A stretch of DNA of 64,000 nt, from contig NZ_BMIN01000003.1 in NCBI RefSeq assembly GCF_014642405.1, positions 1 to 64,000 of the forward strand. The letters are read 5' to 3'. Positions 45,128 through 55,321 of this stretch are shown here, in pieces. A program made the position numbers and the translations under genes. Numbering within the stretch: position 1 is the first letter of the stretch; the number at the start of each line of letters is the position of its first letter. The notes below the pieces were generated by a model that was not told the DNA's origin, did no database searches, and worked only from the letters and a program-made list of their open reading frames with translations. This DNA comes from Pontibacillus salipaludis. GTDB lineage: Bacteria; Bacillota; Bacilli; Bacillales; BH030062.

Positions 45128-46207
45128 ATGCGGAAGCGTGCTGCTTTATTATGTGGAAGTCTTGTCACTAGTGTTGCTCTATTATCAGGATGTGTCTTTC
45201 AAGGGGAGCAATCTTTAAAAGAAATGGATCAGCCACAACAAGAAAATACGGAAGGGGAGGTCGCGGTATCGGAAGAGAGTGTGAATGCGGGGCAAACAGA
45301 TAACACGGAGGTAATCAAAGTTGAGACCGTGGCCCGCCAACTTTATTTATTAGATGAAAATGGCATGGTTGTTCCTCAAACGTTACCTCTTCCTAAGCCG
45401 GAAACGAACGATGTTGCTAAACAAGTTCTTGAATACTTGGTTAAAGGAGGTCCTGTTACAGACTTCTTGCCAAGTGGATTCCAAGCTGTCCTTCCTTCAG
45501 GTACAGAAGTTAACGGCCTTGATTTACTAGAAGATGGTACCTTAGTTGTGGATGTATCTAAAGAATTTATAGAATATCGTCCCGAAGATGAGCTTAAGAT
45601 CTTGCAATCTATGACTTACACGCTCACTCAGTTCGAGAATGTAGACCGCATCAAGCTACAAATTAACGGTTATGATGCTGAGGTTATGCCAGTGAACAAT
45701 ACTCCACTTTCTAGCGGATATTCACGAGCCAACGGAATAAATCTTGAAACAGGGGATGTAGCTGATATCTCCAACAGTCGTTCGGTAACCGTTTATTATC
45801 CTGCCCAGCATGACGACCAATTTTACTATGTTCCTGTTACGAAACGTGTAGAGGGTGCAGCTGAGAGTGAATACGAAACCATTATACAAACTCTTGTGAA
45901 TGGACCAGGATATAAGGGAGACCTTTTAAATGTATTTAACGAGGGTGTGCAGTTAACTGAAGAGCCAACCGTCAAAGATGGTATTTTGACTCTAACATTC
46001 AACGAAAATGTCTTAAGTAACTTTGAAGATCAATCGATTATTTCAAAGAAAGTTATGGATTCCCTTGTCTTATCTTTAACTGAGGATGAGAAAGTAGAAG
46101 CAGTGTCTGTAAAGGTTAAAGACTTTGAAGAGTTATATGATGAAGAAGGAAATGCTTTCACAAAACCAGTGACTCGCCCTGAAATGGTAAATACAGGTCG
46201 ATTTTAA
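45128..46207 (+). CDS. gerM: spore germination protein GerM
   Basis: A 359-residue lipoprotein of the GerM family, needed for sporulation and germination in B. subtilis. Signal peptide with lipobox LLSGC (Cys about 22), an acidic Gln/Glu linker, then two GerMN domains: the first with KGGPVTDFLPSGFQAVLPSG and LVVDVSKEF, the second with VNGPGYKGDLLNVFNEGV and LTLTFNENVL. A strong GGAGGGG ribosome site precedes the ATG. It sits between racE and rph, as in B. subtilis. Confidence 0.93.
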   Translation: MRKRAALLCGSLVTSVALLSGCVFQGEQSLKEMDQPQQENTEGEVAVSEESVNAGQTDNTEVIKVETVARQLYLLDENGMVVPQTLPLPKPETNDVAKQVLEYLVKGGPVTDFLPSGFQAVLPSGTEVNGLDLLEDGTLVVDVSKEFIEYRPEDELKILQSMTYTLTQFENVDRIKLQINGYDAEVMPVNNTPLSSGYSRANGINLETGDVADISNSRSVTVYYPAQHDDQFYYVPVTKRVEGAAESEYETIIQTLVNGPGYKGDLLNVFNEGVQLTEEPTVKDGILTLTFNENVLSNFEDQSIISKKVMDSLVLSLTEDEKVEAVSVKVKDFEELYDEEGNAFTKPVTRPEMVNTGRF

Positions 46208-46235
46208 TAAGCCGATTTAGCATATACTATAAAAC

Positions 46236-46268
46236 GAAAAAGAGGCATCCAAAGAAGCCTCTTTTTTC
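46236..46268 (+). terminator. terminator of gerM
   Basis: AAAAAGAGGC and GCCTCTTTTT stem with trailing T. Confidence 0.85.
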
Positions 46269-46324
46269 GTGGTTATTGTTTGATTAGCTATGCTTTTATC
46301 CCCTCGCCTAATTTAGTGTAATGT

Positions 46325-46640
46325 TGTCTTGGAAACCACTTGCTTTTCTGTGGCCCGCATTTGCCATATAAGAGTGAATAAAATATGTCATCTTGGGTGA
46401 CATCAGATACGCTTATGCGAACTGCGGGGCCGTTCACATCTTTAAAGCTAGGGCTTGCTCGGGGACTGCGAGACTCCCGCGGGAAAAGGAGCCTAGGGAA
46501 GACCCCGCAGAGAGCGTAGCGAATGAGGAGGCTTCCCAGCTCTCCGCAGGAAAGCGAGCTGTCCCCGAGCAAGCCCAAGCACTCATAAACGTCGGCCCCT
46601 TCCAGCTGAAATATCTCAAATTTGAGTATCCCGGTGGGCT
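46325..46640. repeat. palindromic repeat, copy F (inverted, one intact module)
   Basis: An intact module at 46451-46576 has perfect 16-bp arms GGGCTTGCTCGGGGAC (46451-46466) and complement (46561-46576), plus an inner GGGAAG/CTTCCC stem. It runs opposite to module 1 of copies A, B, D and E. A decayed module 2 lies to the left (CTTGGAAACCACTTGC at about 46329, GCCATATAAG and GGTGACATCAGAT matching the reverse of copy B). Confidence 0.88.
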
Positions 46641-46753
46641 TATATGGAACAGATTAAAAATCAACAAACGTCTTCAAGAGACATGGTACTACAGTAAACT
46701 TTTGCTTCAAAATATGTTAAGATGAGCAAGGATTAAGTGAAGGAGGACGAAAC

Positions 46754-47506
46754 ATGAGAACGGATGGAAGAAATGAAAATGAGCTAAGACAGGTACATAT
46801 TGAAACAGGTTATGTAAAGCACCCAGAAGGGTCTGTCTTAATTACAGTAGGAGAAACTAAAGTGATTTGTAATGCAAGCATAGAAGATCGTGTTCCTCCT
46901 TTCATGAGAGGTCAAGGCAAGGGGTGGGTTACAGCAGAGTATGCTATGCTACCTCGAGCAACCGAATCAAGAAATATAAGAGAATCGTCTAAAGGGAAAG
47001 TTACTGGACGAACGATGGAAATACAGCGTTTGATTGGTCGTTCTTTAAGAGCTGTGGTGGATCTTGAGCAATTTGGCGAACGTACGCTATGGGTAGACTG
47101 TGATGTGATTCAAGCTGACGGAGGAACAAGAACAGCTTCTATTACGGGAGCGTTTGTAGCGATGGTTCTTGCTTTTGGAAAACTTGTAAAACAAGGTACC
47201 ATTAAAAAGCTACCTATTAAAGATTTTCTTGCTGCCACATCTGTTGGAGTACTACCTACTGGAGAAGAAATATTAGATCTTTGTTATGAAGAGGATTCAA
47301 AAGCTCAGGTAGATATGAACGTGGTCATGACAGGTAATGGAGAATTTGTCGAACTTCAAGGAACTGGAGAGGAAGCAACATTCTCATACCCACAGCTGCA
47401 GAAGATGATTGAATTAGCCCAAGGAGGCATAGGGGAGCTATTTGACCAACAGAAAGAAGCTATTGGTGAATGGAGTGCCCATATCGATCGAAATCGCAAC
47501 CAGTAA
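46754..47506 (+). CDS. rph: ribonuclease PH
   Basis: A 250-residue phosphorolytic 3'-5' exoribonuclease trimming tRNA 3' ends. Landmarks: [14 protein letters not shown] at the start, [31 protein letters not shown], and the catalytic region [19 protein letters not shown]. Length fits B. subtilis Rph (245). AAGGAGG precedes it. The nucleotide-pool hydrolase rdgB follows by 16 bases in a likely operon with ysnB. Confidence 0.96.
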   Translation: MRTDGRNENELRQVHIETGYVKHPEGSVLITVGETKVICNASIEDRVPPFMRGQGKGWVTAEYAMLPRATESRNIRESSKGKVTGRTMEIQRLIGRSLRAVVDLEQFGERTLWVDCDVIQADGGTRTASITGAFVAMVLAFGKLVKQGTIKKLPIKDFLAATSVGVLPTGEEILDLCYEEDSKAQVDMNVVMTGNGEFVELQGTGEEATFSYPQLQKMIELAQGGIGELFDQQKEAIGEWSAHIDRNRNQ

Positions 47507-47522
47507 TAAGGGGAGAGGCATT

Positions 47523-48116
47523 ATGAAAAAAATAGTTGTCGCAACGCATAACGAGGGGAAAGTTCGCGAGTTTCGTCAATTATTTTCGAAATACAATATA
47601 GAGACATTATCACTCGATGATCTTGACCAAAACCTGCCTGAAGTTGAAGAGACAGGAGAAACATTTGAAGAGAACGCTGAATTAAAAGCGAGCACAATTT
47701 CTTCTATATTAAATGTACCGGTTATTGCAGATGATTCAGGTCTTGTAGTTGACGCTTTGGATGGTAGTCCAGGTGTCTATTCAGCACGTTATGCTGGAGA
47801 ACCAAAAGATGATCAAAAAAACCTCGAAAAAGTTTTATCAGAACTAAAAGGGGAAAAGAATCGAACAGCGCGTTTTGTATGCGTATTGGCTCTTAGTATA
47901 CCTGGTCAAAATGTAGTCTTCGAACGAGGGACGTGTGAAGGCCACCTCACAGAAGAGCCACATGGAGAAAGTGGCTTTGGTTATGATCCTATCTTTATCC
48001 CAGATGGTTACAAAGAGACCATGGCAGAGATAGGGGCTGATGAGAAAAATAAAATCAGTCACCGGAGTCGTGCGCTATCTAAGATCGAAGACAGCATCCA
48101 TCAATTATTCTCATAA
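47523..48116 (+). CDS. rdgB: dITP/XTP pyrophosphatase (YsnA)
   Basis: A 197-residue Ham1/RdgB family hydrolase that removes dITP and XTP from the nucleotide pool. Motifs: [13 protein letters not shown] at the start, [40 protein letters not shown] and ISHRSRAL. The ATG at 47523 follows AAGGGGAGAG; the open frame extends upstream into rph but without similarity. Second gene of rph-rdgB-ysnB. Confidence 0.95.
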   Translation: MKKIVVATHNEGKVREFRQLFSKYNIETLSLDDLDQNLPEVEETGETFEENAELKASTISSILNVPVIADDSGLVVDALDGSPGVYSARYAGEPKDDQKNLEKVLSELKGEKNRTARFVCVLALSIPGQNVVFERGTCEGHLTEEPHGESGFGYDPIFIPDGYKETMAEIGADEKNKISHRSRALSKIEDSIHQLFS

Positions 48117-48129
48117 GGAGAGATAACTC

Positions 48130-48657
48130 ATGCCTAGTGTATTAATTGTGAGCGACAGTCATGGATTAACTGAAGAAGTTCAGCTGCTAAAAGACCGTCA
48201 TGCGCATGAAGTAGATGGCATGATTCATTGTGGAGACTCAGAATTAGATTACCGTTCTGCTGAGATGGATTCATATATCAAGGTCAAGGGCAACTGTGAT
48301 TTTGATGACGAGTATCCGGAGGAAGTACAAGAATCTATACAAAACATGTCTTTTTTTGTCACTCACGGCCATCTATTTCGTGTTAAATCGACATTAATGC
48401 CTTTATCCTATCGTGCTGACGAACGAGGTGCTCAAATTGTTTGCTTTGGCCATTCCCACATCGCAGGTGCTGAAATGGTCGGTGGTAAATTATTCATTAA
48501 TCCAGGAAGTATCCGTTTACCAAGAAACCATCCTGAAAAAACGTATGCGATTGTAAACTGGGATGAAGGGCAGTCTGTTCGAGTTCAGTTCTATAATGAA
48601 CAAGGAGAAGCAATCCCTGGTTTAACATATGAAACAACTTTTTTAGGCAGAAGTTAA
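48130..48657 (+). CDS. ysnB: YfcE/MJ0936-type metallophosphoesterase (YsnB)
   Basis: A 175-residue calcineurin-like phosphoesterase. The dimetal ligands appear in order: SDSHG, HCGDSELD, VKGNCDF, VTHGH and FGHSHIA, then NPGSIRLPR near the C terminus. Relatives cleave phosphodiesters in vitro; the physiological substrate is unknown. It starts 13 bases after rdgB and a hairpin follows its stop. Confidence 0.9.
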   Translation: MPSVLIVSDSHGLTEEVQLLKDRHAHEVDGMIHCGDSELDYRSAEMDSYIKVKGNCDFDDEYPEEVQESIQNMSFFVTHGHLFRVKSTLMPLSYRADERGAQIVCFGHSHIAGAEMVGGKLFINPGSIRLPRNHPEKTYAIVNWDEGQSVRVQFYNEQGEAIPGLTYETTFLGRS

Positions 48658-48674
48658 ATCTTCTGCCTAAAATG
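48642..48674 (+). terminator. hairpin after ysnB
   Basis: TTTAGGCAGAAG and CTTCTGCCTAAA form a perfect 12-bp stem overlapping the ysnB stop. The T run is poor, so termination strength is uncertain. Confidence 0.6.
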
Positions 48675-48676
48675 TA

Positions 48677-48705
48677 TTGACATATTTCTATATAGTCCTT
48701 ATAAT
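48677..48705 (+). promoter_or_regulatory. promoter of the tRNA genes
   Basis: TTGACA (48677-48682), a 17-base spacer and TATAAT (48700-48705), both perfect consensus boxes. Confidence 0.85.
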
Positions 48706-48749
48706 AAATTTTGTTCGCTTCGACAGACGGAACGAAAATGAATAACCGT

Positions 48750-48823
48750 GCGGGTGTAGTTTAGTGGTAAAACCTCAGCCTTCCAAGCTGATGTCGTGGG
48801 TTCGATTCCCATCACCCGCTCCA
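48750..48823 (+). tRNA. tRNA-Gly (anticodon TCC)
   Basis: Full cloverleaf: acceptor GCGGGTG paired with CACCCGC, anticodon loop CTTCCAA with TCC at positions 34-36, T arm TGGGTTCGATTCCCA, and an encoded CCA end. It follows a consensus promoter. Confidence 0.96.
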
Positions 48824-48885
48824 TAATACATATTTTTATTGCAAAAATCATATATAATAATATCTTTTGATTTTTCTCATATTAC

Positions 48886-48959
48886 GTCCCAGTAGCTCAG
48901 TAGGATAGAGCAACGGCCTTCTAAGCCGTAGGTCGGGGGTTCGAATCCCTCCTGGGACA
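48886..48959 (+). tRNA. tRNA-Arg (anticodon TCT)
   Basis: Acceptor GTCCCAG paired with CTGGGAC, anticodon arm ACGGC-CTTCTAA-GCCGT with TCT at 34-36, T arm GGGGGTTCGAATCCCTC. CCA is not encoded. Probably cotranscribed with tRNA-Gly, 62 bases upstream. Confidence 0.96.
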
Positions 48960-48966
48960 TAGAATT

Positions 48967-49008
48967 TTTCAAAAAAGACTTTAGGATCTTCCTAGAGTCT
49001 TTTTTTTA
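48967..49008 (+). terminator. terminator of the tRNA operon
   Basis: AAGACTTTAGGA and TCCTAGAGTCTT stem followed by seven or eight T, just after tRNA-Arg. Confidence 0.9.
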
Positions 49009-49268
49009 CATACCTAAAACTTATATACGGTGAGCATGTTTATGTATATAAGGAGAGAGTTATGGAGACACTGTAGCGTAAAACTTCATTCGTCAAACTA
49101 GATTTTTTGAAAATACTTCAGTATCCTTAAAGAAGATAAAGGGATCTCTATAGAATAGATAAAAGGAGATTCTTTGTTTATATCGAATGAAGTGGGTAGC
49201 AGACTAGGTAGCGAATGAAGAGGATTGGTTAACGTACATAAGTGATACGAATAGAGGGAGGATGGATC
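49009..49268. other. intergenic gap without recognised content
   Basis: About 260 bases between the tRNA terminator and ysoA. I see the ysoA ribosome site (GGGAGGA) at its right end but no convincing gene, structured RNA or repeat. Confidence 0.5.
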
Positions 49269-50267
49269 ATGACTCAAGAAAAGGCTGATGTCGTCATATT
49301 TCCCAAATGGAAATCTTCATTAGAGCAAGACGGATTAGCCGCTTTAAAAGAAAAGAATTATAAAGAAGCACTCCAATCTTTTAACAAACTTATTGATTTT
49401 GAAGCGGCAAATTCAGAGATTATGACTGGCAAGCTAATTTGCCTAATGGAATTGGGGCAGTACGAAGAAGTAGAAGAACTGTGCCAAAAACTAATGAGAG
49501 ATGACGAAGAACATTATTTTCAATACTTACATATTTATTTAACGGTTTTATTCCAAACAGGAAAATATGAAGAATTACTTGATTTGCTAGATGAAGTGTT
49601 TAAATCGGAAGACATTCCTCAAGACCTTCGTAAACAATTCTGGCAACTTTATGATATAACTGAAAACCTTCGGACAGATGAAACAAGAACAGAAAATATT
49701 GAGGCAGTCGACGAACTGCTTATCGCTCTGGATACACATAATGTTAAAAAACAATGGCAGCTTCTATCTATGCTTCGGAAACAAGATATTCAGCCTTTTA
49801 TGACGGAAATAGCTCCTTATTTAACGAAGGAGGAAATAGAACCCGTTATAAAGACCGCGCTTGTTCAATGGATGCAAGAGCAACAAGTGGATCGGAAAGT
49901 AGCGGTGAAAAAGCTTGGAGCGGAAGTTATGGTCAATCCTATGGAGCTACCTGATATCCTTTCGCACACTTCAGCAAGGCAATTGTTATACTTATTAGAG
50001 CGAGTGGAACAAGACAATCCGACATTGTTTGAGTTCATTCAACAGCTCGTGTTTCGGTACATGTATGTTCGCTTTCCTATCATGCCTGAAGATCATGAAT
50101 TACCTGCGTTGGCAAAAGCCTTTTATGAGCTGGGATCATCATCTCTTCAGTTAGAGGATCATGAGTTTCCTTTGCACCAGTACATAGAGCAAGAAGAAGT
50201 AGGAGCTTGGAAAGAACAGATCATGTATTATGAGAGTCAGTATTTTGCTGTGTTGGATGAGGAATAA
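49269..50267 (+). CDS. ysoA: TPR-repeat protein YsoA
   Basis: A 332-residue cytosolic protein with tetratricopeptide-like helices in its N-terminal third (AALKEKNYKEALQSFNKLIDFE, KLICLMELGQYEEVEELCQK, YLTVLFQTGKYEELLDLLDE). It matches B. subtilis YsoA in position before tig, and in length. The ATG at 49269 is preceded by GGGAGGA; an upstream in-frame start lacks one. The function is unknown, presumably protein-protein contacts. Confidence 0.85.
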   Translation: MTQEKADVVIFPKWKSSLEQDGLAALKEKNYKEALQSFNKLIDFEAANSEIMTGKLICLMELGQYEEVEELCQKLMRDDEEHYFQYLHIYLTVLFQTGKYEELLDLLDEVFKSEDIPQDLRKQFWQLYDITENLRTDETRTENIEAVDELLIALDTHNVKKQWQLLSMLRKQDIQPFMTEIAPYLTKEEIEPVIKTALVQWMQEQQVDRKVAVKKLGAEVMVNPMELPDILSHTSARQLLYLLERVEQDNPTLFEFIQQLVFRYMYVRFPIMPEDHELPALAKAFYELGSSSLQLEDHEFPLHQYIEQEEVGAWKEQIMYYESQYFAVLDEE

Positions 50268-50306
50268 ACTGTAAAGCATACACGCTTTCTAGCTAATAGA
50301 AGATTG

Positions 50307-50334
50307 TTGAAAGCACAATAGATTATGTTATAAT
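50307..50334 (+). promoter_or_regulatory. promoter of tig
   Basis: TTGAAA (50307-50312), a 16-base spacer and TATAAT (50329-50334), about 100 bases upstream of the tig ATG. Confidence 0.65.
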
Positions 50335-50432
50335 AAGGTGGTTGCAAATTACGCATTCACTCTTTTGTTAAAAAACTTAAGAACATTTAATGAACGATTA
50401 ATGTATGAAAAATAGATGTTGGAGGGAAAATC

Positions 50433-51719
50433 ATGTCTGCAAAATGGGAAAAATTAGAAGGTAACGAAGGTCAACTTACAGTTGAAGTTGATGCTGATGA
50501 ATTTAAGGTTGCCTTAGACAAAGCATTCGCGAAAGTAGTTAAGGATATCCAGGTACCTGGTTTCCGTAAAGGGAAAGTACCTCGTCCAATTTTTGAACAG
50601 CGTTTCGGTGTAGAGTCTCTATATCAAGATGCGCTAGATATCATTCTTCCAGAAGCGTACTCTAACGCAATTGACGAAGCAGGAATTACTCCAGTTGATC
50701 GTCCAGAAGTAGATGTTGAGCAAATCGAAAAAGGGAAAAACTTAATCTTCACTGCTAAAGTAACGGTTAAGCCAGAAGTAACACTTGGCGAGTACAAAGG
50801 TCTTGAGGTAGAAGCACAAGATACTACTGTTACTGATGAAGATGTTGAAAACGAACTTAAGCAACAACAAGAAAAGCAAGCTGAATTAGTTGTTAAAGAA
50901 GAAGGCACTGTAGAAAACGGTGACACTGTTGTTATGGACTTTGAAGGTTTCGTTGATGGCGAAGCATTCGAAGGTGGACAGGCTGACAACTATTCATTAG
51001 AAATTGGTTCTGGTCAGTTCATTCCAGGATTCGAAGAGCAACTTGTTGGTAAATCTGCTGGAGAAGAAACAGAAGTAGAAGTTACGTTCCCAGAAGAATA
51101 CCATGCTGAAGACCTTGCTGGTAAAAAAGCAACGTTCAAAGTAAAAGTTCACGAAATTAAAGCAAAAGAACTTCCTGAATTAGACGACGAGTTCGCGAAA
51201 GATATCGACGAAGAAGTTGAATCTATGGATGAACTTAAGAAGAAAACGAAAGAGCGTCTACAACAAGAAAAAGCACAGGAAGCTGAAAACGCTAAGCGTG
51301 AAGAGCTTGTAAATAAAGCTACTGATAACGCAGAAATCGAAATTCCTGAAGCTATGGTTGACACTGAGCTTGACCGTATGATGAAAGAATTCGAACAACG
51401 CCTTCAAATGCAAGGCATGACGTTAGACATGTACTTCCAGTTCACAGGCCAAGATCAAAACGCACTTAAAGAGCAAATGAAAGAAGATGCTGGTAAGCGC
51501 GTTAAGACGAATCTTGTTCTTGAAGCAATTGCTACTGCTGAGAACGTTGAAGTTACAGAAGAAGATATCAACCAAGAGCTTGAAAACATGGCTTCAATGT
51601 ATCAGACGGATGTTGAAAACCTTAAGCAAATGCTTGGTGGCAACACAGAAGCAGTTGAAGAAGATCTTAAGATCAAGAAAGCTATTGACTTCTTAGATTC
51701 TGAAAGCAAAACGGCATAA
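50433..51719 (+). CDS. tig: trigger factor
   Basis: A 428-residue ribosome-associated chaperone and prolyl isomerase. The N-terminal ribosome-binding domain has the [17 protein letters not shown] signature (about 44-60), the FKBP-type PPIase domain spans about 160-245 ([21 protein letters not shown]), and a helical C-terminal chaperone domain follows. Strong GGAGGG site. It starts the tig, clpX, lonB, lonA quality-control block. Confidence 0.97.
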   Translation: MSAKWEKLEGNEGQLTVEVDADEFKVALDKAFAKVVKDIQVPGFRKGKVPRPIFEQRFGVESLYQDALDIILPEAYSNAIDEAGITPVDRPEVDVEQIEKGKNLIFTAKVTVKPEVTLGEYKGLEVEAQDTTVTDEDVENELKQQQEKQAELVVKEEGTVENGDTVVMDFEGFVDGEAFEGGQADNYSLEIGSGQFIPGFEEQLVGKSAGEETEVEVTFPEEYHAEDLAGKKATFKVKVHEIKAKELPELDDEFAKDIDEEVESMDELKKKTKERLQQEKAQEAENAKREELVNKATDNAEIEIPEAMVDTELDRMMKEFEQRLQMQGMTLDMYFQFTGQDQNALKEQMKEDAGKRVKTNLVLEAIATAENVEVTEEDINQELENMASMYQTDVENLKQMLGGNTEAVEEDLKIKKAIDFLDSESKTA

Positions 51720-51759
51720 GGAAGTCTCTCTGACTTTCAGCGGTTTAAGTTAATGAAAG

Positions 51760-51790
51760 CAAGGCGCGATTTGTTCGTGCCTTGTTTTTA
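51760..51790 (+). terminator. terminator of tig
   Basis: CAAGGC(GCGA) and (TTCGT)GCCTTG stem followed by five T. Confidence 0.8.
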
Positions 51791-51917
51791 CATATAATAA
51801 ATTCCTTTTTGGAGTATGGAATGAGTCCTACTATGGAAAAATACATATATACTAAATCAGTTGTATATTGGATCTTTATTTCCAGCCCACACATACTTTT
51901 GGATTACTGCACATATG

Positions 51918-51992
51918 TTGACTATTCATACACTCACGTACATAATGAATACAAATGGAAGTGAGATAATCTTCCGACCAGGAAGCTTTTTT
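51918..51992 (+). ncRNA. possible short transcript upstream of clpX
   Basis: A promoter-like TTGACT (51918-51923), 17 bases, CATAAT (51941-51946) is followed 25 bases later by a small hairpin CTTCC-GACCA-GGAAG (51971-51985) and six T. This would give a transcript of roughly 40 bases, or an attenuator in the clpX leader. No ORF is supported here. Confidence 0.35.
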
Positions 51993-52112
51993 ACTTTTAG
52001 TGACTCATGATATTTGGTATGATGTCGTAAAGAAAGGTTTTGGATGTTTAACCAATGGTTGTAAAGGTTTTTTATAGATTTAGTGTGACATATACTTTGT
52101 GAGGTGAAATGC

Positions 52113-53390
52113 ATGTTTAAATTTAACGAAGAGAAAGGACAACTGAAGTGTTCTTTCTGCGGTAAGACTCAAGATCAAGTCCGCAAATTAGTTGCTGGAC
52201 CTGGGGTTTATATATGCGATGAGTGTATTGAATTGTGTACAGAAATTGTAGAAGAAGAGCTGGGTAACGAAGAAGAAGTTGAATTTAAAGAGGTTCCGAA
52301 ACCTCAAGAAATCAATGAAATTCTGGATGATTATGTAATCGGTCAGGACTACGCGAAGAAGTCACTTTCTGTAGCGGTTTATAACCACTATAAGCGTATT
52401 AATGCTGCTACAAAAGCCGATGATGTAGAACTTGCCAAAAGTAACATCTTAATGCTTGGACCTACAGGTAGTGGTAAAACACTTCTTGCTCAAACATTAG
52501 CTCGAATTTTAAATGTACCATTTGCAATTGCAGATGCTACGTCTCTAACAGAGGCTGGTTACGTTGGGGAAGATGTTGAGAACATTCTTCTTAAATTGAT
52601 TCAGGCAGCTGATTATGATGTTGAGAAAGCTGAAAAAGGAATCATTTATATTGATGAGATTGATAAAGTAGCACGTAAATCTGAAAACCCATCCATTACA
52701 CGCGATGTTTCTGGTGAAGGTGTGCAGCAAGCCCTTCTAAAAATTCTTGAAGGAACTGTTGCAAGCGTTCCTCCACAAGGCGGACGTAAGCATCCTCATC
52801 AAGAATTTATTCAAATCGATACAGGCAATGTGTTATTCATTGTCGGCGGTGCATTTGATGGAATTGACCAAATTGTGAAGCGTCGTCTTGGTAAGAAAGT
52901 AATTGGATTTGGCTCTGAACAAGAAACTGCTGAAGATATGGAGAAGAAAGAAGTACTCACTAAGGTACTTCCAGAGGACTTGTTGCGTTATGGTTTAATC
53001 CCAGAATTCATCGGTCGTCTGCCGGTAATTGGCGCTCTAGAATCTCTTGATGAAGATGCGTTAGTTGAAATTCTTACGAAGCCTAAGAATGCTTTAGTGA
53101 AGCAGTATCAGAAGCTATTCCAAATTGACCATGTAGAGCTTGAGTTTGAAGAGGAAGCGCTACGTGAGATTGCTCGTAAGGCAATTGAACGTAAAACAGG
53201 TGCGCGTGGTCTACGTTCAATCATTGAAGGCATTATGTTAGATGTAATGTACGAACTACCGTCTCGTGAAGACATTGATAAGTGTATTATTACTGCTGAT
53301 ACCGTTACGAAAGAAAACGGTCGTCCTAAGCTCGTTTTTAACGATGGTACAGTGCAAGACGAGAATGAAACACCAAAAGAGAGTGCGTAA
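52113..53390 (+). CDS. clpX: ATP-dependent Clp protease ATP-binding subunit ClpX
   Basis: The 425-residue unfoldase that feeds ClpP. N-terminal zinc finger with C13, C16, C35 and C38, AAA+ core with Walker A GPTGSGKT and Walker [10 protein letters not shown], sensor and pore loops, and the ClpP-docking IGF loop (VIGFGSEQE). The start at 52113 has GAGGTGAAATGC upstream and matches the B. subtilis N terminus ([20 protein letters not shown]). It is monocistronic with a terminator. Confidence 0.97.
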   Translation: MFKFNEEKGQLKCSFCGKTQDQVRKLVAGPGVYICDECIELCTEIVEEELGNEEEVEFKEVPKPQEINEILDDYVIGQDYAKKSLSVAVYNHYKRINAATKADDVELAKSNILMLGPTGSGKTLLAQTLARILNVPFAIADATSLTEAGYVGEDVENILLKLIQAADYDVEKAEKGIIYIDEIDKVARKSENPSITRDVSGEGVQQALLKILEGTVASVPPQGGRKHPHQEFIQIDTGNVLFIVGGAFDGIDQIVKRRLGKKVIGFGSEQETAEDMEKKEVLTKVLPEDLLRYGLIPEFIGRLPVIGALESLDEDALVEILTKPKNALVKQYQKLFQIDHVELEFEEEALREIARKAIERKTGARGLRSIIEGIMLDVMYELPSREDIDKCIITADTVTKENGRPKLVFNDGTVQDENETPKESA

Positions 53391-53427
53391 TTCATCTACT
53401 AAGAAGAGCCTATTCATTATAAGTTAA

Positions 53428-53466
53428 AGAGAGAGGTTTCTCCTACCCGGAGAACCTCTCTTGTTT
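53428..53466 (+). terminator. terminator of clpX
   Basis: AGAGAGGTTTCTCC and CGGAGAACCTCTCT form an almost perfect stem followed by TGTTT. Confidence 0.85.
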
Positions 53467-53627
53467 CATCATAAATCTCGGTCTATGCGCCGGGATTATT
53501 TTTGTTAGAAAGCCACTATTTGTTCATGCTTTTTCATCATTTGGATTTTAATGATTGGGTTTAATGTAACTATTTGAGGAGATACTAGCTGATAACATAA
53601 AAGATGTATGGTACAGGAGGAATCTTT

Positions 53628-55298
53628 ATGACATTAGCGGGTATCGTCTTATTTGTGCAACTGTTTTTTGGGATTGTTATTGGACTTTACTTTTGGAATC
53701 TCTTAAAAAATCAACGCTCACAAAAAGTAACAATTGACCGAGAGTCAAAAAAAGAAATGGCTGAATTAGGGAAGATGCGTCAAATTGCGCTTTCTGAACC
53801 TCTGTCAGAGAAAGTTCGTCCTAAATCTTTTCAAGATATTATTGGTCAAAAGGATGGAATTGAAGCATTAAGAGCAGCAATATGTGGAGCAAATCCGCAA
53901 CACGTTATTGTATATGGCCCTCCGGGGGTTGGAAAGACGGCTGCGGCTCGTCTCGTGCTTGAAGAAGCAAAGCAATATAAAGATTCTCCGTTTCGTCAAG
54001 ATGCTGTATTCGTTGAATTAGATGCAACTACAGCAAGATTTGATGAACGAGGAATTGCTGATCCTTTAATAGGTTCTGTTCATGACCCGATCTATCAAGG
54101 GGCTGGCGCTATGGGGCAAGCTGGAATTCCTCAACCTAAACAAGGGGCTGTGTCTAATGCACATGGTGGAGTTCTTTTTATTGACGAAATTGGGGAATTA
54201 CATCCGATTCAAATGAATAAGTTACTTAAGGTACTAGAAGATCGCAAGGTTTACTTTGAAAGTGCATATTACAGTGAAGAGAATCAGCAAATCCCTTTAC
54301 ATATCCACGAGATATTTAAAAAGGGTCTGCCTGCAGATTTCCGCTTGATTGGAGCCACTACTAGAAGACCTGAGGAGATTCCCCCCGCAATTCGTTCACG
54401 CTGTCTAGAGGTCTTCTTTAGAGAACTTGAGCATGAAGAGGTTGTTGAAGTAGCTAAGAGAGCAGCAGAGAAGATTAAATTTACTTCAGATCAAGATGCT
54501 TTAGAAACTCTAGCGGGCTATGCACGTAATGGACGAGAAGCTGTCAATATGATTCAAATTGCTACGGGTATTGCTAAAAAAGCAGGCCGAACAGTTATCT
54601 CTAAAGCGGATATTGAATGGGTCGTAGATGCTTCACAGCTAGCACCTAGGTATGACAAGAAGATAGGGAATCAAGACCAAGTTGGAATAGTAAATGGACT
54701 TGCCGTTTTTGGACCTAATTCAGGGTCACTGCTTGAGATCGAAGTGACCGTTCTCCCAACCACTTCAAAGCAAGGAACCATTAACATTACTGGGATTGCT
54801 GAAGAAGAAAGTATAGGTACACAAAGTAAATCCATACGTAGAAAAAGCATGGCTAAAGGATCAATCGAAAATGTTATTACTGTCCTTCGTTCTTTAGGTG
54901 TGCCGGCACATGAATATGATATTCATGTGAATTTCCCGGGTGGGATTCCTGTAGATGGTCCATCAGCGGGCGTGGCTATGGCTCTTGGAATATACTCTGC
55001 TATTCACAAACTCCCTGTACGTTACAACGTCGCCATGACAGGTGAGATTAGTATTCATGGTCATATAAAACCGGTTGGGGGAGTGATGGCTAAGATCAAG
55101 GCAGCCAAAAGAGCTGGTGCAACGAAAGTGTTGATTCCTGCTGAGAATAATCAAGAGATGTTCAATCAAATAGAAGGTGTTCAAATTGTGCCTGTTACCC
55201 ACATACGAGAAGCACTGGCACTGGCTTTACATGGCGATGTTCAATCGTTATTGGACGAGAAGCGATTCGTTGAAAAGAGATCGTCTCAATCTTCTTAA
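53628..55298 (+). CDS. lonB: membrane-anchored ATP-dependent protease LonB
   Basis: A 556-residue LonB type protease, forespore-active in B. subtilis under sigma-F. One N-terminal membrane helix (about 4-24), an AAA+ domain with Walker A GPPGVGKT (97-104) and Walker B VLFIDEIGELH, and a C-terminal S16 protease domain with the serine in DGPSAGVAMAL and lysine in GGVMAKIKAAKRAG. The ATG at 53628 follows AGGAGG. It precedes lonA in the same order as B. subtilis. Confidence 0.95.
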   Translation: MTLAGIVLFVQLFFGIVIGLYFWNLLKNQRSQKVTIDRESKKEMAELGKMRQIALSEPLSEKVRPKSFQDIIGQKDGIEALRAAICGANPQHVIVYGPPGVGKTAAARLVLEEAKQYKDSPFRQDAVFVELDATTARFDERGIADPLIGSVHDPIYQGAGAMGQAGIPQPKQGAVSNAHGGVLFIDEIGELHPIQMNKLLKVLEDRKVYFESAYYSEENQQIPLHIHEIFKKGLPADFRLIGATTRRPEEIPPAIRSRCLEVFFRELEHEEVVEVAKRAAEKIKFTSDQDALETLAGYARNGREAVNMIQIATGIAKKAGRTVISKADIEWVVDASQLAPRYDKKIGNQDQVGIVNGLAVFGPNSGSLLEIEVTVLPTTSKQGTINITGIAEEESIGTQSKSIRRKSMAKGSIENVITVLRSLGVPAHEYDIHVNFPGGIPVDGPSAGVAMALGIYSAIHKLPVRYNVAMTGEISIHGHIKPVGGVMAKIKAAKRAGATKVLIPAENNQEMFNQIEGVQIVPVTHIREALALALHGDVQSLLDEKRFVEKRSSQSS

Positions 55299-55321
55299 AA
55301 CCAATCGCACAAATGAAACAT

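Noticed and set aside
48886-49268. tRNA-Arg 3' end as an integration site of a genomic island
   Set aside because: No repeat of the tRNA 3' end, integrase or foreign gene follows; ysoA and tig are in normal order.
51782-51964. 60-residue ORF between tig and clpX
   Set aside because: Begins within the tig terminator, has no ribosome site and runs across a promoter-like sequence; composition is not protein-like.
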